Below are positions 57,828-64,000 of a stretch of DNA of 64,000 bases, in pieces. This DNA is from Streptomyces lincolnensis. GTDB lineage: Bacteria; Actinomycetota; Actinomycetes; Streptomycetales; Streptomycetaceae. Position 1 is the first letter of the stretch, and every line of letters begins with the position of its first letter. The stretch is from positions 3,286,001 through 3,350,000 of the forward strand of contig NZ_CP016438.1 in the NCBI RefSeq assembly GCF_001685355.1, in the 5' to 3' direction. Below the pieces are notes generated by a model. The model had not been told where the DNA came from. It saw only the letters and a list, made by a program, of their open reading frames with translations, and did not search any database. The position numbers and the translations under genes are program-made.

Positions 57828-59075
57828 TCAGCTCTCGCCGGATCGCATGCGCCCGGCGATCCCGGTCGCCCTGCCCATCAGCCCTTCGAGCGGCCCGCGC
57901 CGGAAGAAGCGGGACCACAGGGTGGCGAGGACGGTGATGGACGCGATGAAGCCGAGCAAGGTGTACAGCGGCGGGACGGTCATCTTCTCAGTGCTCAGGA
58001 GCCAGATGGCGACGATGTGGAAGACGTACGCCGTCAGCGACATCGAGCCGACCGCGATGACGGGCCCGGCCAGGCGGCGCAGCCGGGGGAAGGCGTCCAT
58101 GGCGGCCAGGCACGCGGTGATCACCAGGATCGCCACACCCGTGGCGGCCACGATGGACGGGGTCGCCTCGCTGTGCGGGGCGGAGGCCAGCATCCCGGCG
58201 GGGGTGTCGCCGAAGATGCCGATGCTGTCGGGCGACACGGACGGCGCGGACGACCCCGACGGCACGGACGACGGCACGGACGACATGCCCTGCCCCGCTT
58301 CGGCCTTACGGACGGCTTCGGCGGCACCGGGTACGAGACGCAGCGCCAGCCAGGAGCCGCCGTAGCCGGTGACGGCAAGGGCGGCGCCGGTGAGGGCGAG
58401 GCGTATCCGGACAGCCGTGGCGGCCAGGTCGCAGCGGGCGACGGCCATACCCGCGATGACGAACGGGACCCAGGTCAGGGCCGGATAGCCGCCGGTGAAG
58501 AACAGTGAGACGGGGCCGTCGGCCTGGCCGTAGGAGAGGAACACGCGGCCGCCGACCAGCGGCTTCAGCGCGTACAGCAGCTGCGGGCCCACCAGGGCCC
58601 AGCCCGCCGCGATCAGCGCCAGCGGCCTGGCGCCCAGCCGGTACAGCGGCAGCACGAGCAGGAAGAACAGGCCGTAGAAGGCGAGGATCGGCACGACCGG
58701 GGTGCCGGTCAAGGTCAGAGCGGTGCCCAGGGCGATCAGGATCACGGCCCGGATGATCACCTTGGCGACGGCCTGACGGCCGGCCAACCCGGTCTTCGGT
58801 GTGCGGCGCCCGGTGATGAGGGCGACCGCGAAGCCGGCCAGGACGGCGAACAGGGCGGAGGAGCGGCCTTGCGCCGGCTCCATCAGGGAGCCGATGACAC
58901 CGTCCTGGCCCGGGGCGGGGCCGACATGGACCGCGTACATGCCGAACACGGCCAGGCCGCGGGCCAGGTCCAGCCCGATCAGCCGGCCCACTCCGGGCGC
59001 GCCGGTCGACGGCCTGGTGTGCTCGCGTTCGGGGGACGGTGCGTCGGCCGCCACGGAGTGCGGGTGATGTGTCAT
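57828..59075 (-). CDS. Multi-pass DUF418/acyltransferase-3-like membrane protein
   Basis: 415 residues with about 10 transmembrane helices and a polar Ser/Pro-rich loop (about 290-330). The N-terminal GRLIGLDLARGLAVFGMYAVHVGP with its buried Asp, Arg and His and [13 protein letters not shown] are typical of the heparan-alpha-glucosaminide N-acetyltransferase/DUF418 group, which transfers acetyl groups across the membrane in characterised members. The partial gene at the right edge encodes a close paralogue. The start ATG 59075 avoids 42 upstream residues without a ribosome site. Divergent from the response-regulator gene. Confidence 0.8.
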   Translation of the reverse strand: MTHHPHSVAADAPSPEREHTRPSTGAPGVGRLIGLDLARGLAVFGMYAVHVGPAPGQDGVIGSLMEPAQGRSSALFAVLAGFAVALITGRRTPKTGLAGRQAVAKVIIRAVILIALGTALTLTGTPVVPILAFYGLFFLLVLPLYRLGARPLALIAAGWALVGPQLLYALKPLVGGRVFLSYGQADGPVSLFFTGGYPALTWVPFVIAGMAVARCDLAATAVRIRLALTGAALAVTGYGGSWLALRLVPGAAEAVRKAEAGQGMSSVPSSVPSGSSAPSVSPDSIGIFGDTPAGMLASAPHSEATPSIVAATGVAILVITACLAAMDAFPRLRRLAGPVIAVGSMSLTAYVFHIVAIWLLSTEKMTVPPLYTLLGFIASITVLATLWSRFFRRGPLEGLMGRATGIAGRMRSGES

Positions 59076-59263
59076 GCCGTTCAGGCTGGAGTCCGGGCCG
59101 ATCAGGGAGTATCCGGCAGAAGACCGCGGTGCCCCTGCCGACCGGAGGGCGATACCCCGCCGTGTGGCTGGAGCTGCCGCTCGTCGGGCGGCGGGGGCCA
59201 TGCCGGGCCTTAGGGTCGACTCGGCATGAGCCGGGTGGCAGGGACAAGGGTGAGGCGGAGCAC

Positions 59264-59935
59264 GTGATCCGGGTAGTGGTGGTGGACGACGAGGCGCTGG
59301 TCCGGTCGGGGTTCGGGCTCATCCTTGGCGCGTCCGAGGACATCGAGGTCGTCGCGACCGCGAACGGCGGCGAGGCGGTCGAGACCGTCCGCCGCGAACG
59401 GCCCGACGTGGTGCTGCTGGACATCCGGATGCCGGACGTCGACGGGCTCACCGTGCTGCGCCGGCTTCGGGGGATGCCGCACGCTCCGGTCGTGGCGATG
59501 CTGACCACGTTCGACGCCGACGAGTACATCCTGACCGCGCTGCACTCCGGCGCGGCCGGTTTCCTGCTCAAGGACACCGAGCCGGAGCAGCTCGCCCACC
59601 TGGTGCGCACCCTCGCCGCGGGCGGTGTGGTGCTCTCCCCCAAGGCGTCGCGGACCCTGCTGCACAGCCATCCCGGCACCGAGGCGGCCGTCGACGAGGA
59701 GGCGGCCCGCGTCCGGCTCCTCACCGCCCGCGAGCGCGATGTCCTCGTCCTGGTCGCGGAGGGCCTGTCGAACGCCGACATCGGGACGCGCATCCACCTG
59801 GGTGCCGGCACCGTGAAGGACCACGTCAGCGCGATCCTCACCAAGCTGCGGGTGACCAGCCGGGTGCAGGCCGCGCTGCTGGCGCAGCGGGCCGGGCTGC
59901 TCGACGAGCGCCCCCGGCCGGGGGCCGGACGGTGA
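59264..59935 (+). CDS. NarL/LuxR-type response regulator
   Basis: 223 residues. Receiver domain with VVVVDDEALVRSG, phospho-acceptor VVLLDIRMPDVDG, the switch Thr in LTTFDADEY and Lys in FLLKDTEPEQL; C-terminal LuxR helix-turn-helix (LTARERDVLVLVAEGLSNADIGTRIHL in two runs, GTVKDHVSAILTKLRV). GTG 59264 has AGGCGGAG ahead. Its stop overlaps the kinase start (GTGA), forming a two-component pair. The 188 bases upstream are a promoter region shared with the divergent DUF418-like gene. ABC exporter and DUF418 genes on both sides are the likely targets. Confidence 0.88.
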   Translation: MIRVVVVDDEALVRSGFGLILGASEDIEVVATANGGEAVETVRRERPDVVLLDIRMPDVDGLTVLRRLRGMPHAPVVAMLTTFDADEYILTALHSGAAGFLLKDTEPEQLAHLVRTLAAGGVVLSPKASRTLLHSHPGTEAAVDEEAARVRLLTARERDVLVLVAEGLSNADIGTRIHLGAGTVKDHVSAILTKLRVTSRVQAALLAQRAGLLDERPRPGAGR

Positions 59936-61047
59936 GCCGCGCCCGCGCGCTGTGGAAGCGGGTGCCCGCGCCGGTCGTCGACATCCTCGTGGTGGCGGTG
60001 GCCGCCCTGGACCTGTCGCTGAACCTCATGGGGGACCACACGCCCCTCGGTGTCTCGCTGGCCGCCGTCGGCTGCGCCGCACTGGCCTTCCGGCGCCGGT
60101 TCCCGCTCGCCGTCTTCCTGCTCACCCTGCCGGCCGGGCTGACGCAGGACGTCCCCATCGCGGTGCTCGTGGCGCTGTTCACCCTGGCCGAACGCTCCCG
60201 CGACCGCCGTCTCCTGGCGGTGTGCGTCGCCCTGTCCGCCCTCGCGAGCAGTACGCCGTGGCTCCCCGTGGCCCCGGTCGACCGGACCATGACCCTGGTC
60301 TTCTTCGTGTACGGCCTGGCGACCGCCGCGGCCCCGGTCCTCTTCGGCCAGCTCCTCCAGGCGCAACGCGACCTCGCGCGGCGGCTGGCGGAGATCGAGG
60401 AGGCCAGGGAGCACGAGCGGACCCTGCACGCCCAGGCGGTCCTGGCCCGCGAACGCGCCCAGCTGGCCCGCGAGATGCACGACGTGGTCTCCCACCAGGT
60501 CAGCCTGATCGCCGTACGCGCCGGGGCGTTGCAGGTCGCCACCAAGGACGCGGACGCCAAGGAGGCCGCCCGCACGATCCGTTCGCTGAGCGTCACCACG
60601 CTCGACGAACTGCGCACCATGGTCACCCTGCTGCGCGCCTCCGGCGGCCACGCCACCGAGCCGACGCCTCAGCCCACCTTGGCCGACCTGCACAAACTGG
60701 TGGAGTCGAGCGGCACCCACGCGCGGTTGTCCGGAGCGCTGCCGTCCACCGTGGGCACCCCCGCGCAGCGGGCCCTCTACCGTACGGTCCAGGAGGCGCT
60801 GACCAACGTCCGCAAGCACGCCCCCGGCGCCACGGTGCGCGTCGAGCTGTGGCAGGACGGCGATGACGTCGGAGTGACCGTCACCAACTCACCGCCGACC
60901 CGCCCTTCCCTGTCCCTGCCCGGATCGCAGCACGGCCTGGTCGGCCTGCGGGAACGGGCCGACATCCTGCACGGCACCCTGGAGGCGGGCCCGGCCGCGG
61001 ACGGCGGCTACCGGGTGCGGCTGCGGATCCCGCTCAGTACGGACTGA
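59932..61047 (+). CDS. HisKA_3-type sensor histidine kinase
   Basis: 371 residues. About four to five N-terminal membrane helices (20-150) are followed by a coiled segment and the HisKA_3 motif LAREMHDVVSHQVSLIAVRAG with the phosphoacceptor His. The ATPase has the N-box VQEALTNVRKHAPGATVRVEL, VTVTNSPPT and QHGLVGLRERADILHGTLEAG. All parts needed for autophosphorylation are present, in contrast to the GAF protein at 31.5 kb. It overlaps the response regulator by 4 bases. Its stop and that of the convergent ABC gene sit in a duplicated 18-bp block. Confidence 0.88.
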   Translation: MSRARALWKRVPAPVVDILVVAVAALDLSLNLMGDHTPLGVSLAAVGCAALAFRRRFPLAVFLLTLPAGLTQDVPIAVLVALFTLAERSRDRRLLAVCVALSALASSTPWLPVAPVDRTMTLVFFVYGLATAAAPVLFGQLLQAQRDLARRLAEIEEAREHERTLHAQAVLARERAQLAREMHDVVSHQVSLIAVRAGALQVATKDADAKEAARTIRSLSVTTLDELRTMVTLLRASGGHATEPTPQPTLADLHKLVESSGTHARLSGALPSTVGTPAQRALYRTVQEALTNVRKHAPGATVRVELWQDGDDVGVTVTNSPPTRPSLSLPGSQHGLVGLRERADILHGTLEAGPAADGGYRVRLRIPLSTD

Positions 61048-61070
61048 CCGGTTCAGTACGGACTGACCGG
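61034..61070. repeat. 18-bp perfect direct repeat across convergent stop codons
   Basis: TCAGTACGGACTGACCGG at 61034-61051 and again at 61053-61070. Each unit contains TGA in the plus direction and TCA (a stop) in the minus direction. Copy 1 supplies the kinase TGA at 61045-61047; copy 2 supplies the ABC gene's stop at 61053-61055. Confidence 0.88.
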
Positions 61071-62834
61071 CGAGGCCAGGAGCTGGGTGGCCGCCAGTCG
61101 CGCGTACAGGCGGTCCTGGGCCACCAGTTGCTCGTGGGTGCCCACCGCCCGTACCCGTCCGGCGTCCATCACGACGATCCGGTCGGCGCCCGTCACCGTC
61201 GACAGCCGGTGGGCCACCACCAGCACGGTGGTGTCGCGGGCCACCTCCGTGACGACGTCCCGCAGCGCCAGCTCGTTGACGGCGTCGAGCTGCGAGGTCG
61301 CCTCGTCCAACAACAGCAGGCGGGGCCGCCGCAGCAGGGCGCGGGCGATGGCGACGCGCTGCCGTTCGCCGCCCGACAGCTTCGAGCCGCGGTGCCCGAC
61401 CGGGGTGTCCAGGCCGTGGGGCAGGCGCTCGACGAGGGTGTCGAGCCTCGTGCGGGCCAGGACGTCGCGGATGTCGTCGTCCGTCGCGCGGGGCGCCGCG
61501 AGGACCAGGTTCTCCCGCAGCGTGCCGGCCAGCACCGGAGCGTCCTGCTCGACGTATCCGATGGCGGACCGCAGTTCGGACAGGGGCCAGTCGCGTACGT
61601 CCTCGCCGTCGACCAGGACCCGGCCGCCGGTCGCCTCGTGGAACCGCTCGATGAGCGCGAAGACCGTCGACTTGCCCGCTCCGGAGGGGCCCACGAAGGC
61701 GGTCGTCCCGGCGCCCGGCGCCTCGAAGCTCACCTGCCGGTGGATGGGCGGCAGGCCGGCACGGTAGCGGAAGGACACGTCCTCGAAGCGGACCGACGCC
61801 GGACCCTGCCTGGGCGGGAGGCCGGTGCGCCGGGCGGTCGGCTCCGTCGAGAGGCGTTCGACGTGCGCGATCCGGGAGATCGCGGCCGCCCCCTCCTGAT
61901 AGGAGGACACGGCCTCGACCAGCCTGGACACCGGCTCGATCAGATAGAAGAGGTACAGCAGGAAGGCGATGAGGGTGGACACGGGGATCTCCCCCGTCGC
62001 GACCCGCGCCCCGCCGACCGCGAGCACCGCCAGAAAGGCGAGCTGTACGGCGAGTTCGTCCGCCGAGCCGGCCACGGCCTCCCACTTGGCGCTCTTGACG
62101 CCGTGCCGCCACGCCCGCCGGGCCGCCGCCTCCACCCGGGCGGTCTCCCGCTCCTCGGCACCGGACGCCTTCACCGTGCGGAACGCCCCGAAGGCCCGCT
62201 CCAACGCGACGGAGATCTCCCCGACCGCCTCCTGCGAGCGTTCGGTGGCGCGGGCGATCCTCGGCATCACCAGCGCGGTGGCCCCGCCGACCAGCACGAC
62301 CACGCCGAGGGTCACACCCAGGAGCACGACGTCCAGGAACGCCATCATCACGATCGCCGCCACGAAGGCCACCGCGCCGGTGGCCGCGGAGACGACCGCC
62401 TGGGTGCTGACCGCCCGCAGCAGCGTGGTGTCCGAGGTGACCCGGGACATCAGGTCACCCGGCGGGATCCGCTCCCACTCCGGGATCCGCAGCCTCAACA
62501 GCCGCCCCACCAGGGTGCGTCGCGCGGCCAGGACCACCGACTCCGCGGTCCGCCCCAGCACATACGCGCCGCACGCCTCGACCGCCGTGCCCAGCACCAC
62601 CAGCACGGTGAGCCCGATCAGGATCCCGGCGACGGTCTCGCCCGTCGCGAGCCGGTCCACCAGTGTCTTCGTGGCCAGCGGCTGCAACAGTCCCCCGGCG
62701 GCCCCGACCAGGGCGCACAGCAGGCCGAGGGCGACGGCCCACCGGTGCGGACGGACGTACGCCCACAGGGCCTTGACCGTCTGACGGCCGGACAGGGGCG
62801 TCTCATCCGTCGTCGGGGCGGATGCGGTGTTCAC
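61053..62834 (-). CDS. ABC exporter, fused permease-ATPase
   Basis: 593-residue half-transporter: six-helix exporter domain (about 20-320, including the coupling-helix region [18 protein letters not shown]) and an ATPase with Walker [11 protein letters not shown]-loop [16 protein letters not shown], signature [15 protein letters not shown], Walker [13 protein letters not shown] and H-loop VVAHRLSTV. It forms a homodimer or pairs with another half. Such exporters move drugs, lipids or peptides. GTG 62834 is preceded by GGAAGGAATCC. It is convergent with the two-component kinase and divergent from the second DUF418-like gene, a set-up typical of regulated export or resistance. Confidence 0.88.
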   Translation of the reverse strand: MNTASAPTTDETPLSGRQTVKALWAYVRPHRWAVALGLLCALVGAAGGLLQPLATKTLVDRLATGETVAGILIGLTVLVVLGTAVEACGAYVLGRTAESVVLAARRTLVGRLLRLRIPEWERIPPGDLMSRVTSDTTLLRAVSTQAVVSAATGAVAFVAAIVMMAFLDVVLLGVTLGVVVLVGGATALVMPRIARATERSQEAVGEISVALERAFGAFRTVKASGAEERETARVEAAARRAWRHGVKSAKWEAVAGSADELAVQLAFLAVLAVGGARVATGEIPVSTLIAFLLYLFYLIEPVSRLVEAVSSYQEGAAAISRIAHVERLSTEPTARRTGLPPRQGPASVRFEDVSFRYRAGLPPIHRQVSFEAPGAGTTAFVGPSGAGKSTVFALIERFHEATGGRVLVDGEDVRDWPLSELRSAIGYVEQDAPVLAGTLRENLVLAAPRATDDDIRDVLARTRLDTLVERLPHGLDTPVGHRGSKLSGGERQRVAIARALLRRPRLLLLDEATSQLDAVNELALRDVVTEVARDTTVLVVAHRLSTVTGADRIVVMDAGRVRAVGTHEQLVAQDRLYARLAATQLLASPVSPY

Positions 62835-63030
62835 AGGATTCCTTCCTTCGCGGCGTGTGTCGGCCTCCAGCCTGTGATCGCGAACGCCCCGCGCCCATCC
62901 GGCAACCGGCGGGTCCACCCCCGTCGAGTGGCTGAAGGCCGGTGGGCGGGGCGGTACCCGCCGACCGGCGGGGCCGTCACCGAAGCCTGCCGGATGGTCC
63001 GCCGCCCGGCGCCGACGCGACTGTCGGTGC

Positions 63031-64000
63031 ATGACACAGACACAGCCACCGCAGGACACGTCAGCCCCGCGGGAGACATCGCCGCCTCAGTCCTCCACCC
63101 CGCCCGGCCCTTCGATGGGACGCCTCGTCGGGGTGGACCTGGCGCGTGCGCTGGCGGTGTTCGGCATGTACGTCGTCCACATCGGTCCCGCGCTGTCGGC
63201 CACGGACGGTGTCGGCAGCTGGATCCGGTACCTCTCGGACGGGCACTCCTCGGTCCTGTTCGCCACCCTCGCCGGGTTCTCCCTGATGCTGCTCGCCGGC
63301 CGCCGCGAGCCGAAGACCGGCCTGGCCGGCCGGCAGGCGAAGGCCAGGATCGCGATCCGCGCCGTCGTCCTGCTGGCCCTGGGCACCGCGATGGCGATGG
63401 AGTACGGGGGCGTGGTCATCCTCGGCTTCTACGGGGTCTACTTCCTGCTGGCCCTGCCCCTGGTGCGCCTGAGCGCCAGGACACTCGCGATCACCGCGGC
63501 CGGCCTCGCCCTCGTCACACCCCAGCTGTCGTTCGCCCTGAACTCCGTGCTGACCGAACCGGTCCGGCAGAGCATCAACGCCTACGACCCGCTCCACCGG
63601 CTCAGTGACGTGGGAGTGCTCGACCTGCTGTTCACCGGCTTCTACCCGACGATCACATGGATCTCGTTCGTGGTCGCCGGTATGGCGCTGGCCCGCCTCG
63701 ACCTGTCCCGGGCCACCGTCCAGTGGCGCCTGGCCGCGTTCGCGGCCGCCCTCACCGCGGCCGCGTACGGCCTGTCCCTGCTGCTGGCCGGCAAGGACGC
63801 GCTGCGGAGCACCGCGGAGGACGGAGGGCCGTCCGGCGGCTCCGGAGCGATGTCCGGCGGCTCCGGGTCGATGCCCCCCGACGGCGCGTCACTCGAACGC
63901 GAGGCCTCGTCGCTCCTGACGGCCGGGCCGCACAGCGGCACCACGTTCGACATCATCGGCAGCGTGGGAGTGGCGATCCTCGTGATCGTGGGCGCGACGG
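63031..64000 (+). CDS. Second DUF418/acyltransferase-3-like membrane protein, truncated by window end
   Basis: 323 codons visible, no stop before the edge. After a Pro/Ser/Thr-rich N-terminus of about 28 residues, the chain reads [20 protein letters not shown], then [20 protein letters not shown] and many helices, clearly homologous to the protein at 57828-59075 (same GRL-GxDLAR-LAVFGMY and PKTGLAGRQ blocks). A Gly/Ser/Met-rich loop near residues 265-285 matches the position of the Ser/Pro loop of the paralogue. ATG 63031 is chosen; upstream 62835-63030 is the spacer divergent from the ABC exporter and shows no gene. Confidence 0.8.
   Translation, partial: MTQTQPPQDTSAPRETSPPQSSTPPGPSMGRLVGVDLARALAVFGMYVVHIGPALSATDGVGSWIRYLSDGHSSVLFATLAGFSLMLLAGRREPKTGLAGRQAKARIAIRAVVLLALGTAMAMEYGGVVILGFYGVYFLLALPLVRLSARTLAITAAGLALVTPQLSFALNSVLTEPVRQSINAYDPLHRLSDVGVLDLLFTGFYPTITWISFVVAGMALARLDLSRATVQWRLAAFAAALTAAAYGLSLLLAGKDALRSTAEDGGPSGGSGAMSGGSGSMPPDGASLEREASSLLTAGPHSGTTFDIIGSVGVAILVIVGAT

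Noticed and set aside
1..64000. tRNA, rRNA, integrase, transposase or attachment-site features
   Set aside because: None could be recognised; no tRNA-like flank or duplicated att sequence was seen around the conflict-type cluster.

Overview
This is about 64 kb of very GC-rich actinobacterial DNA. Codon use, frequent GTG starts, chains of 4-bp stop/start overlaps, rare TTA codons, bacterial Fxs, SAV_2336 and MatB-type genes and an Mbl-like actin all point to a Streptomyces chromosome. No rRNA, tRNA, CRISPR array, transposase or phage gene was found.

Layout. (1) 1-0.8 kb: the end of a sortase-anchored surface protein, followed by a tandem array (0.74-1.55 kb) in which each unit joins the 3' end of that gene to the 3' end of the convergent PucR-type regulator. 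(2) 2.7-14.4 kb: a DUF2613 peptide, a DUF3068 protein and a translationally coupled run of eight genes (glycosyltransferase, methyltransferase, AftD-like arabinofuranosyltransferase, condensation-fold protein, methyltransferase, membrane carrier, Trm112-like protein, FkbM methyltransferase). It resembles the mycobacterial aftD neighbourhood and probably makes or decorates an envelope glycan. (3) 14.4-17.1 kb: an unknown protein, an ATP-grasp enzyme and a MerR-PP2C fusion. (4) 17.1-22.5 kb: a malonate locus with a FadR-type regulator, carrier, malonyl-CoA synthetase and carboxyltransferase-like enzyme, with a paired operator in the divergent promoter.

(5) 22.6-43.3 kb carries three modules resembling NTP-dependent conflict or signalling systems: a trypco1 / trypsin-VMAP / MoxR ATPase / 1525-residue vWA-like-pseudokinase-SARP-HAD protein operon; a SLOG and SLATT pair; and an Fxs locus in which FxsA is a ribosomal peptide, FxsB its radical-SAM cyclophane-forming enzyme, then an AAC(3)-fold acyltransferase, TIR-like FxsC and the TIR-STAND-TPR protein FxsT. 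An Mbl-like actin and a degenerate GAF kinase lie between them. Four genes at the Fxs end (fxsB, the acyltransferase, fxsT and the following hydrolase) carry in-frame TTA codons, the hallmark of bldA-dependent developmental control, and I see no others in the window.

(6) 44.3-46.6 kb: partner-switching regulators (MEDS-ATPase, STAS, STAS-ANTAR). (7) 47-53 kb: secreted polysaccharide-active proteins (GH5 enzyme, expansin-like protein, PL7 alginate lyase) mixed with a luciferase-like oxidoreductase and a DUF2235/DUF6424 pair. (8) 53.4-64 kb: a membrane Ser/Thr kinase facing an FHA protein, a lipoprotein, a decayed XRE-cupin regulator beside an intact acetyltransferase, and a two-component system with an ABC exporter flanked by two paralogous multi-spanning membrane proteins, the second cut by the window edge.

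A recurrent structural theme is short tandem duplication across the stop codons of convergent genes (three cases) and Streptomyces interspersed repeats translated inside genes (two cases).
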